Positions 44,901-53,564 of a stretch of DNA of 64,000 nucleotides are shown here, in pieces (the first letter of the stretch is position 1; each line of letters begins with the position of its first letter). The translations under genes were made by a program, and so were the position numbers. The notes under the pieces were generated by a model. It worked only from the letters and a program-made list of their open reading frames with translations. It ran no database searches and had not been told where the DNA came from. Source of the stretch: Symbiodinium natans (Eukaryota > Sar > Dinophyceae > Suessiales > Symbiodiniaceae); contig CAJNDS010001691.1 in the NCBI GenBank assembly GCA_905221605.1, positions 390,417 through 454,416 of the forward strand, given 5' to 3'.

Positions 44901-45531
44901 TCCCTATTGAAACAAGCGATTTGGAGAACTACCTTCATGCTTTCATCGTTCGATGTAGGCAGCGACGCTGAAACTCTGCACAGAAAAACTGCCCCAGCCT
45001 CGCAACAGCGAGAAAGACGTCCCCGGAGAGCTCAAAGGATGTAATTGCCCAGGCCCCGCTCGTCGGAAGAGCCTTGCATGGCAAAGAATCGGCCAGCAAG
45101 CATTGCAAGTTTGCACAACACGTACCGATATCCAGGAAAAAGAACCGAGCTATGAAACTGTAGAGTTGCGAGTGAAGAAAGTCAAGTAAGAGGCCTAAAC
45201 CCCGAACCCTGAACCCCAACCTACTTTTCTAGCCCAGCTCCAAAACTCGGAAACCCAACCTACTACTATTCTCACTTGCGAGAGACGAAGTTCTTCCGTA
45301 CACCTTCAATCCACCTTCAATCCTCTGAAGACAGCCCTCTCACACCGCGAAGTCGACGAAGCACGGCTCACGTACACGAGCAATGGCTTCCCTGACCTTG
45401 AGAAAGTGAGCTGGCAACCTTTGATGAAGCCCAAAACACAACTCTCAACCCCAAAACCCTCCGCCCTAAACACCTGGTGAAGCTCGAAGCCAGCGCTCGC
45501 AGGCTGCCAGCGGTAGATCTCGGAAGGGGCG
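22989..45531 (-). CDS. EAR/EPTP-repeat protein gene(s): scattered exons, extent uncertain
   Basis: Exons that fit the EAR repeat pattern (..YRW...FEL.Q.L.T.GA.D.E.F....FLAVAN.WDG): ~45474-45531 (SEIYRWQPASAGFELHQ), 44999-45072 (ALPTSGAWAITSFELSGDVF, then LAVA), 42510-42569 (VGECRLFIWEPASRRFELLQ), 40364-40423 (VLATSGAYDVEAFTPASGEK), 28781-28822 (LQAQMSFLAIANYW) and 24952-24985 (DGRTNSDVFNS). Three exon pairs join in phase across long introns: 45474 to 45072, 42510 to 40423, and 28781 to 24985. EAR repeats are known as beta-propeller protein-interaction domains. Weaker members are about 36.6 kb (RDFVVLCIFRDETSYE) and 29106-29150. A possible last exon is 22989-23033. Whether this is one 22-kb gene or several neighbours cannot be decided here. 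Confidence 0.65.
23112..23236 (+). repeat. AT-rich ATA/ATC triplet repeat
   Basis: Irregular AATAATCATAAT repeats, sharply AT-rich against the GC-rich surroundings. Confidence 0.9.
23358..23505 (+). repeat. TTTAGGG array with TTTGGGG variants
   Basis: About 20 units with several slips. Confidence 0.95.
23992..24275 (+). repeat. TTTGGGG variant array
   Basis: About 38 units, almost all TTTGGGG and not TTTAGGG. It gives long artefactual frames on both strands (GFGVWGL and PQTPNPK repeats). Confidence 0.95.
24484..24588 (+). repeat. G-rich purine array
   Basis: Poly-G broken by GA units; a smaller one lies at 24300-24360. Confidence 0.9.
24718..24890 (+). repeat. TTTAGGG telomere-type array
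   Basis: About 24 units with scattered variants. Confidence 0.95.
24952..28822 (-). CDS. EAR repeat part: exon pair 28781-28822 and 24952-24985
   Basis: LQAQMSFLAIANYW ends at TGG|GA. DGRTNSDVFNS begins after CAG. The join FLAIANYWDGRTNSDVF matches the end of EAR repeats and the start of the next strand. The intron would be 3.8 kb. A 45-nt exon (29106-29150, VYNVAAHFVPEDAHS) could precede it in phase. Confidence 0.65.
25183..25405. mobile_element. MITE-like element, family B, containing a telomeric array
   Basis: The left end CTACTTGGAGGTTCATGGTA and the right end GTACTGTGAACCTCC...CCAAGTAG are inverted repeats. Between them lie TTTAGGG/TCTAGGG repeats (25205-25288) and an inner hairpin (AATCATAACC / GGTTATGATT). 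Confidence 0.65.
25410..27230. other. Telomeric arrays and unique islands, inside the possible EAR-gene span
   Basis: TTTAGGG array at 26343-26475; CCCTAAA arrays at 25655-25710, 25802-25868, 25945-25995 and 26764-26848. 26850-27230 is AT-richer unique DNA without a convincing exon. Confidence 0.5.
27229..27313 (+). repeat. Dispersed repeat, family C, copy 2
   Basis: It shares AACAATTAGAACAGGGTTCT, AGTATA and CATAAGGGAAATACGATTAG with 14747-14850. Confidence 0.65.
27395..27497. other. Open island, strand unresolved
   Basis: Plus reads CDPDPDATEAERALCSATRG..., minus reads APPPLQILPAAPRVAEHRA.... Both have G/C-rich third positions, so a coding call is not possible. Confidence 0.3.
29191..29320 (+). 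repeat. TTTAGGG telomere-type array
   Basis: About 18 units with CTTAGGG and TTTCGGG variants. Confidence 0.95.
29805..29935 (+). repeat. Dispersed repeat, family D
   Basis: It has the blocks GGGGTTTCCGAAATAGGGGA, GGGTCCTTATTCTAAGGGAA and TCCTACTATTTAGGAGGG. The last block plus about 20 bases is duplicated in tandem. Confidence 0.65.
30987..31028 (-). CDS. Coding-like micro-exon (ECLWSLVLERVFQD)
   Basis: The 42-nt phase-0 segment lies between ATGCAG|G and GAC|GT. It is open on the minus strand, the strand of the EAR gene that spans this position, but it does not show the EAR pattern. Confidence 0.35.
31083..31868 (+). mobile_element. Composite repeat element, copy 1
   Basis: In order: GTTCAGCATCTC border after a telomeric array; tandem 62-63 bp units (ACGTGGTCAACAGAATGGAT...) at 31206-31370; tandem about 83-bp units with CGGGAACTTATTCTTTGGAA; poly-G/T array 31513-31692; 21-bp units GACCTTGCCCGCTAAATATA at 31700-31833; then a tail with AAGTCATTAACATT and GAAAGAGTGG against a telomeric array. 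No transposase frame is present. Confidence 0.75.
31868..32008 (+). repeat. TTTAGGG telomere-type array
   Basis: About 20 units; directly follows composite element copy 1. Confidence 0.95.
32010..33060. other. AT-richer unique island without telomeric repeats
   Basis: About 1 kb differs in composition from its surroundings. Frames at 32057-32434 (plus), 32070-32300 (plus) and 32166-32462 (minus) overlap, and none has a recognised motif. It could be an inserted or older segment. Confidence 0.4.
33100..33445 (+). repeat. Two TTTAGGG arrays around the hydrophobic exon candidate
   Basis: Arrays at 33102-33180 and 33285-33446, with poly-G at 33180-33192. Confidence 0.95.
33194..33276 (-). CDS. 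Coding-like hydrophobic exon with stop
   Basis: It reads LVGLGVLIWSCGMPLLLAGP, then LFILFV and TGA at 33194-33196. If real it would be a C-terminal transmembrane segment. The acceptor guess is GGAG. Telomeric arrays abut both sides. Confidence 0.35.
33660..34555. other. Unique DNA, no supported gene
   Basis: Short frames on both strands have no motif or codon bias; CT/CA-rich stretch at 34130-34330. Confidence 0.4.
34560..34700 (+). repeat. TTTAGGG telomere-type array
   Basis: About 19 units, followed by a C-run at 34713-34730. A second array is at 34828-34950. Confidence 0.95.
34975..35105 (-). CDS. Coding-like island (ATPTMLRIGRPRGSFREASH)
   Basis: The minus strand is open across the telomere-free island, reading ISRYATPTMLRIGRPRGSFR, then EASHAFGCNMFADALSP. 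Product unknown. Bias is moderate. Confidence 0.3.
35897..35952 (+). repeat. (ATGT)n microsatellite
   Basis: About 14 perfect tetranucleotide copies; the flanking 35780-36180 is unique DNA without a supported exon. Confidence 0.95.
36607..36676 (-). CDS. Coding-like exon, possible EAR member (RDFVVLCIFRDETSYE)
   Basis: The minus-strand reading is open, and codons are rich in C or G at the third position. DFVVLCIFRD resembles the FLVVAN.RD segment of EAR repeats. A GC donor after TATGAG is possible. Boundaries are approximate. Confidence 0.5.
36971..37000 (+). repeat. (TG)n microsatellite
   Basis: A pure TG run. Confidence 0.9.
37142..37295 (+). repeat. TTTAGGG telomere-type array
   Basis: About 21 near-perfect units. 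Another array is at 37404-37495. Confidence 0.95.
38036..38200 (+). repeat. 31-bp tandem repeat
   Basis: Five to six units of AACGGTGCCGACGCACYAAA followed by AATGGCTCAAG or AAGTGCTCAAG, the two variants in an irregular order. The upstream flank (37970-38030) resembles 52880-52930 of composite element copy 2. Confidence 0.9.
38240..38370 (+). repeat. TTTAGGG telomere-type array
   Basis: About 15 units. Confidence 0.95.
38735..39110. CDS. Coding-like islands with splice-like edges, strand unresolved
   Basis: Minus 38815-38882 reads VYMADWQGDTLKGLIATTVC, then FGR, between GAG and a GTAAAT donor. Minus about 39030-39085 reads AFRDLSCLRALSSLLKFAA before GTGTGC. The plus strand is also open (ETIYRPKQTVVAMRPFK before GTGTCC). 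At least one strand is probably coding; the product is unknown. Confidence 0.35.
39311..39440. CDS. Coding-like island, strand unresolved
   Basis: The plus strand is open as AEASATEITSNSLRRRPIDF, then IWHRPTLVHRM. The minus strand is open as VGRCQIKSMGLRRKEFDVIS, then VAEASAWG, after an AAG acceptor. Codon bias does not separate them. It lies between the plus-strand pair at 39840 and further open segments at 38.8-39.1 kb. Confidence 0.3.
39840..40200 (+). CDS. Two plus-strand exons of an unrecognised gene
   Basis: Exon 39840-39900 reads QHGLVDNQQALVHESPFNIP; 19 of 20 codons end in G or C and it stops at CCC|GTGAAC. Exon 40124 to about 40200 follows CACAG and reads ALEWQMLNTCHPPNMSINYS, then SRDVF, again with strong third-position G/C. 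The phases agree. The pair lies between minus-strand EAR exons. No family is recognised. Confidence 0.55.
40364..42569 (-). CDS. EAR repeat: exon pair 42510-42569 and 40364-40423
   Basis: Both exons are exactly 60 nt and phase 0. VGECRLFIWEPASRRFELLQ has donor CAG|GC; VLATSGAYDVEAFTPASGEK has acceptor GAG|G and donor AAG|GC. Joined, they form the WEPASRRFELLQ-VLATSGAYDVEAF core of an EAR repeat. Confidence 0.82.
40610..41250. other. Low-complexity segment: imperfect repeats, poly-C array, AT-rich block
   Basis: 40612-40760 holds repeats around CACAGCCAC.GC.AAGCAA; 40765-40860 holds CTCCAAACTCT repeats. 40870-40992 is a poly-C array broken by A/T. 40993-41230 is sharply AT-rich with inverted TTTTCAATTGAAAA. 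No gene seen. Confidence 0.7.
41550..41680 (+). repeat. Dispersed repeat, family C, copy 3 with poly-T/poly-G insert
   Basis: It shares TAATTATAAAGGAACC, CAAGGGAAAATTATT and CCGACACCTATATTA. A T-run then a G-run replaces the left part. Confidence 0.6.
41857..41978 (+). repeat. TTTAGGG telomere-type array
   Basis: About 17 units, in the intron between the two 60-nt EAR exons. Confidence 0.95.
41962..42252 (-). CDS. Open reading frame of 96 codons, unrecognised
   Basis: The longest non-repetitive minus-strand frame in this part reads MKASREAKGRPQRASERYLL...; only its last few codons run into telomeric sequence. It lies between the two 60-nt EAR exons, so it is either intronic chance or part of another gene. 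Confidence 0.25.
   Translation of the reverse strand: MKASREAKGRPQRASERYLLNLSLLADGRGSSPHEEMEHLRASSINASNAHTDAKHVEAAKARCLFGLSLAFRVSMATVNPSKVGVGLLQVCDPKP
42630..42710 (+). repeat. Dispersed repeat, family C, copy 4
   Basis: It shares TTGCAAAGGGACCATAAGGG, AATATGATTAGTAA and CCGACCCCTATATTA with copy 1. Confidence 0.65.
42955..44767 (+). CDS. Unrecognised multi-exon gene, plus strand, nested among EAR exons
   Basis: Exons: about 42966-43069 (AVLGVAGVLRGRILADLLER, then a basic stretch to ENGE|GTAAGA), 43197 to about 43312 (AEEALQALWGVMLSLSTMRQ..., acceptor after a pyrimidine tract; possible GT donor at 43313, otherwise stop at 43344), 43997-44077 (GGRQSQELDVLRTFCGQILL, then GLETKEK|GTAGGG), 44206 onward (GSALYTRHWGLLRAVHARLA), possibly about 44470 (VSIPRRTFTPLEDK) and 44703-44767 (AIEAAVQLAAGAVEETEARR, then K, stop). 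The first two exons share phase 0, as do the 43997 and 44206 exons. Unlike its neighbours this gene has short GT-AG introns of 127 and 128 bp. The product is basic and helical in character; no family is recognised. It lies between minus-strand EAR exons at 42569 and 44999. Confidence 0.6.
43553..43680. mobile_element. MITE-like element, family B, second clear copy
   Basis: It starts CTACTTGGAGGTTCAGGGTA and contains TATAACCCACTTATAAGGCC as in 25300 and 2060. It carries internal inverted halves (TTATAACCCAC / GTGGGTGATAAG). Confidence 0.6.
43920..43978 (-). repeat. CCCTAAA array inside the plus-strand gene
   Basis: About eight units lie 20 bases upstream of the 43997 exon acceptor, in its presumed intron. 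Confidence 0.9.
44078..44205 (+). mobile_element. Introner-like inverted-repeat element forming a whole intron
   Basis: The 128-bp segment starts GTAGGGGATAGGATTAGGGG and ends CCTTATCCTACCTAGGAAAAG. Its ends are inverted repeats sharing TAGGAT(T/A)AGGGGGACCCTT. AAAAG occurs just before the element and again as its last five bases, like a target duplication. Removing it from GT to AG joins ETKEK to GSALYTRHW in phase. This is the structure described for introner elements. Confidence 0.7.
44999..45531 (-). CDS. EAR repeat: exon pair 45474-45531 and 44999-45072
   Basis: SEIYRWQPASAGFELHQ ends at CAG|GT. The next exon begins AAG|GCT and reads ALPTSGAWAITSFELSGDVF, then LAVAR, ending at GCGAG|GC. 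The join gives one textbook EAR repeat. The upstream edge of the first exon is uncertain. Confidence 0.82.
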
Positions 45532-45579
45532 AGTCTGGCAAGGCTCATGGTGCTCGTGGGCTCAAGTGTCAGCAAGGCC

Positions 45580-46995
45580 TTCGAGCCGTGTCGGTCTTGG
45601 AGTTCGCCGCCGTTCTTAGGAAGTGTGACTTAGCCAGGGCCCCACCAGGGCCCCGGGCGCTGCTGTTGAGGTCGTGGCTCAGGCTGTCGTAGAAATGGGC
45701 AGACGCGACGTGGCTCCTGCTTGGGCTTTGCAGGGGGGCTTTGCAGGGGGCTTTGCACGGGCTTTGGAGGGGGCTTTGGAGGTTTGGATGCTTTTTGGGA
45801 CCCCCGCCCCCGCCTGCGCACCTGACTGGAGGAGGCCGGACAAGCTTCCTGGCCCAAGGTTCACGTGTGCCAAGCCCCTAAATCCTAAACCCTATAAACC
45901 CTAATCCCAAAACCCGAAACCCCAAACGCCGTGTTGAGAGCTTTCGACTTCAACGGAGCCACTCCGGGTCTAAGCCCTAGCGCTGAGGGTTTAGGGTTTA
46001 GGTTTTAGGGTCTAGTGCTTAGGGTTTAGGGTTTGGGGTTTAGGGTTTCGGGTTTTGGGTTTCGGGGAAAGGGTTAAGGGCGTAGGGCCTGCTTCCAAAA
46101 CCTCAGGTGCTGCCAACTCAAACCCTTTTAAGCCTCACAATCTCTAAGAAACGTTCAACATACCTTGGTTGCTCCTTAACCCCCCCCCCGATAAAGGTAA
46201 CCCTAAACATATAAAGTGATCAAGTTGTAGTAAAGTCCCACCTAGATACCCTTTGGGCATACCCTTACAAGAAATTAAGGGGTACTCCTTAGGTTCTCCT
46301 TCTAGAGGTTAAGGGGCCTGGGTTTGGGGTATGTTGCGTTCTTCTTAGACAATCCCCCCCTCCCCTTAACCCTAAACCTTAAACCCTAAACCCCAAACCC
46401 TAAACCCTAAACCCAAAACCCAATCCCCCCAAAAAATGCCCACTTGAAGTCTTGGCGGCCTCCCCGACGAGGCAGCTTGGGTCCTCGGAGACCTTTAGCT
46501 CTCTGGGTTTTTTGGGGGACTTTTTGGGGACTGTCGTGGACTTGTGGGGAATTTTGAGGATTTGTGGGGATTTTAAAGGGGATTTTAGGGGGATTTGGGG
46601 TAGCTTCGAATGGGATAAGTCAAAAACTAAGGGGTCTGGGGCCTCGGGTTCCACGGCCTCACAGCTGGAACGAAGTGTCTGGGAGACCGGAATTTCAGAG
46701 GGTTTAGGGTTTAGGGTTTAGGGTTTAGGGTTTAAGAGTGCATCTGAAAGCTACTTGGCTTCTCCTGGCAGCAGAGGTACGCTGGCGCAAGGCCACTCGC
46801 AACTTGCATTGATGAAAAGAGAACCTTAATCTCCACGTCGCGCGCCTGAGTCTGATGCTCCAGCACTGAGCTGGGTGGGCACCGCAATGGTGAAACTGTC
46901 CGGAAGAGTCCGGTAAATCTGAGGAAGCTCTCGGGTGTCAGCAAAAGTGAGTAGACGGAGCCAAAAGCTCCAAGCATGACAACCGAACTCCAAAC
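45580..46995. other. Region between EAR gene and MMSDH, no supported gene
   Basis: It contains degraded telomeric arrays (45965-46080, 46365-46420, 46697-46733) and TTTTTGGGGA-type repeats at 46505-46610. This is the upstream side of the EAR exons and the downstream side of MMSDH. Confidence 0.45.
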
Positions 46996-47007
46996 TACGG
47001 GCACGCC

Positions 47008-48132
47008 TCAGGAGATAAAGGAAGAGCTGATGACGTCCCGCTTCTTCGGCGGCTGCCACTTCGATGTAATCTTGATCCTCATGCCGGGGTCGGAGCACGA
47101 AGCCCTCTCAGCTGAGCCCTAAACCTACGAGTTCCCCAACCAAAGAAACCCCCCCCCCCCACCCCTGCAAGATGGACACTTAGAGGCTATTCTGCACGTG
47201 CGTGCCTTGTAAACAAAGGAACCACCCGCGGAATAGACGCAACGCGCCCGCAGAACAGACACGACGCGCCCGCAGCGTCAACATAATGCATATCATGCAT
47301 CCATGGGCTGGGGGGCGGAGGACACGGCGAGGACGCGGAGCACGGAGGGCACCGAGAGCGCGGACGGGGGCGCGCAGGGAGGAAGGCGCGGAGCACGCGG
47401 AAGCTCGCGGAGGGCGCGAGTGCTCGGAGGGCGCGGAAGGCTGGGGCATTCAAAGCCATCAACCGGTCCCCCCGCTTACACCCTTCCCTTCAACCGGATA
47501 TACATCGTGCTCTGAACCCGTTGTCTTGTCCACGTGTACCCCGCTCCCCTGCCCCTCAACCGAATGTCACGCTCCCCGCCGCGCTCCCCCCTCTTTGTCC
47601 TCGCTCTCTCAATCGCACATCGTGCTTCTCGCATGCATATGGTCCATGCGTCCCCACGCCCCTCTCCCCCAGCAAAATGAAATTCATTCCGTCCGACCCT
47701 CCTCCGTTGACCGTCTCGTCTGCGTGGCCTCTTTCGTCAGAATGCGTGATCGCGCGCCTTCCGCGTTAACGCGTTAAACGAGAACCCAACTCCAGAAAGG
47801 TTTTCGGACACAATCCAAGAAAACAACGAGCGTGCGCAGAATAGACGTCAATTCAGCATCCAAGGCACCCCCCCGAAAAGACCCGAAACCTTAAACCCTA
47901 AACCCGAAACCCTAAACCCTAAACCCGAAACCCGAAACCCCAAACCCCCCCTCAGAGCCCCTCTGAACCCCAGTCGAAGGATCTTCTGCGTCCAGAAGTT
48001 TAAGCCGCCCTCTCCGGTGATGTCGGAGCTGTCCCCAAACTTGGAGTTCAAGATGCCGCCGAAACTGAACCTCCAAAGGGCAAAAGGGCTTGCCTAGCGT
48101 CCAAAGTCTGGGCTCCTAATTTGGGCCCCTCG

Positions 48133-48175
<43 letters not shown>

Positions 48176-48783
48176 CCTTATACTTCTATTTACACTATAT
48201 ATAAGACGGTTCCAGCCTTAGAGCTTGAGGTCTTAAGGGACTTGGGGTTGCGTCGCTGGAGGCTTGGGGGGCTTGGTGCCTGGGGGCTCAGCGATCTTCA
48301 GGCGTCTGGCCTTCAAGTTTTGGGGAGCCTCGCGGGACCTTGAACCTGCGGTTGCGCAACTGAAGCGCTGGCGTTTAAGGGGTCTGGGGTTTTGGGTTCT
48401 TTTGGGCTTCGGAACAGGGCTGTAGCCCTAAACCCAAAACCCTAAACCCTAAACCCCACTTTCAAGACCTCCGGGCCCGGGCGAGGAAGCTGCCTTAAAA
48501 CGCAACTGCGGAGCCAGGCAAGCAAGGACTCCTTGGCCTCACCCAACTCGCCCCAGACCCTTTTACCTCCTAAGTGCTCGTCATCTTCAAAACCCTGCAT
48601 ATGGGGGGTTTCCAAAATTCGGGGTACTCTTGGGGTCCTTATTATGAGGGAATCCTACTGTTTGGGGTCCCTGATGTTCGCTTTTTGAGCACGCAGAGCC
48701 CCCGGCGGCTCCCTCGGAACAGGCACACCGATGTTGACGCCAATCATGCCAGCAGCAAGCTTCTCCTCGTCGGCAACCCTTTC
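47008..48783 (-). CDS. MMSDH: Last three MMSDH exons: 48710-48783, 47987-48064, 47008-47077
   Basis: The exons read ERVADEEKLAAGMIGVNIGV (then PVPR), FGGILNSKFGDSSDITGEGG (then LNFWTQ) and IKITSKWQPPKKRDVISS (then SFIS, stop at 47008-47010). The joins are AGGGA|GC...CAG|T and ACGCA|GA...GAG|G. G..GVNV..P.P and KFGD..I.G...I.FWT...T...W are the ALDH6 C-terminal motifs. Confidence 0.95.
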
Positions 48784-50808
48784 CTAAAACCCCGGTTTAG
48801 GGTGTAGGGTTTCGGGTTTAGGGTTTAGAGTTGAGGGTTTCTGCAAACACCAACGTGCGGTTGAACTCCGACATACTCCGACCCTTAAAACTCATCCGAT
48901 GAAACTAAGTCTTGATGAACGGACGAAAATCAAGAAGGCCCCTACACTACAAAATGGCGCGCGCGCACACACCCACACACACGGGCACATTCACGCTCCA
49001 AGGCAGCGAGGCTGCGGAGTTCGGCACGCTTGTCGACCGGTCATATCATCCAAGATCGGATCGTGCTAGGTCCCAAAAAGGGTTTAGGGTTCAGGGTTCA
49101 GGGTTTAGGGTATAGGGTTTAGGGTCTAGGGTCTAGGGCTTAGGGTTTCGGGATGCAAGTGAAAGAAGAGTCACTTGCTGTGCCAACAAAGGCCTAAGGC
49201 CTGTCCGCCGAGAATGGACTTTCTGAGGCCATATGAACCCTCAACTCTGAAGCTCCACACCCGATCACAGCCCTGAACGCGCTAACAGGCCATGAACCCC
49301 CGGGTTTAGGGTTTAGGGTTTAGGGTTTAGGGTTTAGGGTTTAGGGTTTAGGGTTTAGGGTTCAGGGTTTAGGGTTTAGGGAACCTGAAAAAAACTGGGC
49401 TGTCCTTCAGACCCTTCAAAAGTTATGTATGAGTAGGTTCCCTGAAAGAAGGGAAGTTAAAAAGTTATCACACAGCACAACTCAATTAAACCCGGAGCCC
49501 TGAACCCTCAGGGCTCCGTCTCAAGGGCGGTCTGCCCCGACATGGTGTAGATGGCGGCCGCGTTGCCATAGGGGTTGGCGTTCTCGATGGCGATGGCTTC
49601 GTCCAAGGTGTCAACCTCATGATGATCCCTGAAGGTTGCCGCTTGCTTCGTGGGCGTCAGGGGCTTGCAGATGCTTGCATGGTGCAGATGGGAATCTTTT
49701 GAAAGAAAAAAGAAGCGTAGCATCCGAAGCCTCACAAATCCCTACTAGAAACCAAACAGGGGCCGCCTCCAGCACGGACAGCACTGGCCCGAAGATCTCG
49801 TCCTTCATCGCAGGCTCCTGCCATCAGCTTCGTGCTCGAATTCAGCTCAGGCCCCATTACCCCCAACACGCTCAACCGTAAACTTCTCAAACCCCATGCA
49901 CTGACACCCCAGAGACCGAAACCTGAAACCCTGAATCTGGGGCCCTGAACCCTCAAATACCAGAGGCCCGGAACCCTGAACCCTCACAATCCCTCACATC
50001 CCGACCTGAGCCGACTGGTGCAGGAGCACGGTGGGCCCGAACCAGAAGCCGTTCGGTTTGGCCTTGCCAAGAGGCCCTAGCGCTCCTTGCACAAGATGCC
50101 CAGCCTACCCTTAAACCCTAAACCCTAAACCCTAAACCCTAAACCCTAAACCCATCCCCCCCCCTCCCCCCCCCCTCCCCGCCCTCCCCACTTCGGCGCC
50201 TGCCACCTTCGGCCGTCCAGCAGTATTTGGCCGCCGTGCCTGAGCTTCGGGGTTTAGGCGTCAAGGGCTCCTGGGGATGAAGATTTTTTGAGGGCAGTCT
50301 TGTGCGATATGAAGCAGGGTATCTATTTCTTGTACCCCCCAAAAGGACACCAGGTATATACACTCACCAATTTTAAAAAGGAACCTTTATATACACTCAC
50401 CAAAAACAGTAATATAAGCCCTGCTTCATATACCCTTTTCATGGCTCTTCATGGCGCTTGCTACTCAGGCCTTGCTCAAGTGTTGAGGCCCAGAGCGTTA
50501 AACCCAAGCCCCGAGGCCTTACGAACTGCAGGAGTTGAGGGAACCTTTGCTCCAACCCCTTAACGCGTGGTTTAGGGTTTAGGGTTTAGGGTTTAGGGTT
50601 TAGGGTTTAGGGTTTAGGGTTTAGGGTTTAGGGCTTAGGGTTTAGGGTTGTCTCTGCGTTAGCCCCTTAACCCTTGAAGCCCCTGAGGCCCTCCTGAACA
50701 TTGCAGCTCGGCAGCCCCTCGCAGGCTGCCAAGTACGCACTGAGACGGGCGACCGCCGCCGTGTCAATGACCTCAGGCGTTTCGGGTTTCGGATTTCGGG
50801 TTTAGGGT

Positions 50809-50861
<53 letters not shown>

Positions 50862-53445
50862 GGTTTAGGGGCCTGAGGGCTGTGCATCGGATTCATCGCT
50901 TTGGGGTGTTCTGGCGATTCGTCTGATTTGGGGCGCAAGACTCCCTAGGCTTTGGGGAGCTTAGCAGGGTTCTTGTGGCTTGAAGCTCAGCTTTCGGGCT
51001 TCTGGATGAGACTCTCAGGCTTTGAATGAGGTCTTCGGTGACCGAGGAAGAACCTCGAGCTTTTCAGGTCTGGGGGTGAAGAGGTTTCAGGGATTGGAAC
51101 CAGGAAGCCTCGCAGGGATGCATTTAGAGGTGCTTAGCCGCTGAGCCAGGTTCCAGGCTTTGCAGCTGAGGCTCCTCAAACCGATCTCTCTCCCTCAACC
51201 TTGAACCTACATGCAAGCCCGAACCTCGATGTGCCTGAAGCCGCCATCGCAGTGCGCCCATCCCAAACGTGCCCGAAATCTTCCGAGAACCGCCGGGAGA
51301 CGGGGCCGATTTGCCCAGGCTTCTGGCCGGCCTCGGGGGCTCTGGGGGGAGCTTGAGGGAGCTTCCACATCGGCCCGCAACTTCGGCGAAGATCCGAAAG
51401 GCCCCCATCTCACCCCAAATCTCCTCCTTCTGGGCTGAGGCCTGCTCTTAAATCCCAAACCCCAATTTAAACCCCTAAAACCCCCCAAGAAGCTCGCAAA
51501 ACTCCAAAAACCACTTTGGCTTGGCTTCCCGCTTTCAAAGCTTTGGCCGTGGCCACAAGCTTGTCCAGGAAGGCCTTGCGACCTCCGCCGGGTTTTCTGG
51601 GACTGGATGAGTGGGGGGGGGGGGGGATGGGTTTCGGGGGCCAGGTTTCTTCAGGCGTTGGGATGTACAGCGTCCGCGTCCAGCTAGGACGAGGGATCTA
51701 GGGCTTAGACTTGATGCAAGTGCCCCATCGTGCGCAGGACCCAGGCGCCAAAAACTCGCAAAAGCCTAAAGATAAAACCGCTTACCCTAATCCCAAACCA
51801 CACCTGAACTCGAAACTCTACAGCCCTAAACCCTAAACCCTAAACCCTAAACCCTAAACCCTAAACCCTAAACCCTAAACCCTAAACCCTACACCCTAGC
51901 CAGAAGCCCAAAAACACTGAACCCTGCGCTTCGGGTCCTTTCCCCACGATGATGAGCACGGAGGCTGCCATGCCTTGGGAAGATCGAGCCCGAGCGAGGC
52001 TTCACGCATTCTACGCTTTTGGGGGTGTTTAGGGTTTAGGGTTTAGGGTTTAGGGTTTAGGGTGTAGGGTTTAGGGTTTAGGGTTTAGGGTTTAGGGTTT
52101 AGGGTTTAGGGTTGAGGGGGATGGGGATTCTTTGGGGGGGTTTCCGAAATTAGGGGTGCCTTATGGGGGGTCCTTATGAAAAGGGAATCCTATTCGGGGG
52201 TCTATATTTTGGGGTCCCTTATTTTCGTGAGTTCCCATTTGCGGGTTCGTGGGGTTTGTTCAGCTGGTCGAGTCCAGCTGCAGCAGGTCGTGACATGTGG
52301 CTTACTGTCCGGCATCTCAAACGGGAGTGCAGATGACCACACACGCTGCGGGCAGCCTTTTCTTCACTACGGCCAGTAGACTGTGGGGCTTGGGGTTTAG
52401 GGTTCCGGCTGCCTTAGCAAGCACCTCGGTCCGTCAACCGTGCAACCGAACTGCAACCCCCAACCCATCCCTGCCCTAGACCCTCAGATCCCTGCAACCC
52501 CAAGCCCCCTAAACCCTAAACCCTAAACCCTAAACCCTAAACCCTAAACCCCAAACCCCAAACCCCGAACCCTAACATCCAGCCCACCCAACTTGGGGGC
52601 CGGGTGCATCGCTGCCCGGCTGAACCGAAGGCCGAGTTCATGATGTCTGAGATGGTCATGTCCTCCAAGCGTGCTTGTTTAGGGTTTAGGGTTTAGGGTT
52701 TAGGGTTTAGGGTTTAGGGTTTAGGGTTTAGGGTTTAGGGTTTAGGGTTTAGGGTTTAGGGTTTAGGGTTTAGGGTTTAGGGTTTAGGGTTTAGGGTTTA
52801 GGGTTTAGGGTTTAGGGTTTAGGGTTCAGCATCTCAAGTTCGAGCATTTACTAGGCCAGCAGTGTGTTCAGGCAACGGAAAAAACCCACCCGCCCAAAGA
52901 ATCCCATAACATTAAGAAAATAAAAGGTTTTCTTCCTACTCCAAAGAGTTTTACCTACCCGAGTCAGACACGTTTTCAACAACATTAGGAAAAATATCCA
53001 ACCTCCTTCTTCTCTAGGCACGTGGTCAACAGAATGGATTTGTTAACCACATGTTTCTGTTTCGAGCGGACAAGAAAACCAAACGTGGTCAACAGAATGG
53101 ATCTGTTTATCAGATTTGGAAGCCATCTTGAGTTTCTTGAATCGATTGAGGGGCTTCAGGGGCCTCAAAAACAGGCGCGGTCATTCGGGAACTTATTCTT
53201 TGGAAGCCATCTTGAGTCTCTTGACTCTTTTGAGGGGCTTCAGGGGCCTCAAAAACAGGCGCGGTCATTCAGAAACTTATTCTTTGAAAGCCATCTTTGA
53301 TCCACTTCATTGTCGAGGGGGGGTGGTGGGGTGGGGGGGGTGGGGGGGGGGGGGGTGGGGGGGGGGGTTGGGGGGGGGGGGGGGTGGGGGGGGGGGGGGT
53401 GGGGGGGGGGGGGTGGGGGTGGGGGGGGGGGGGTGGGGGGTGGGT

Positions 53446-53477
<32 letters not shown>

Positions 53478-53525
53478 GGGGGGGGGGGGTGGGGGGGGGG
53501 GGGGGGGGGGGGGTGGGGGGGGGGT

Positions 53526-53564
<39 letters not shown>

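Noticed and set aside
47202-47777. 191-codon plus-strand ORF
   Set aside because: It is a CG-rich Arg/Ala-rich frame between the last two MMSDH exons, with equally long antisense frames and no motif.
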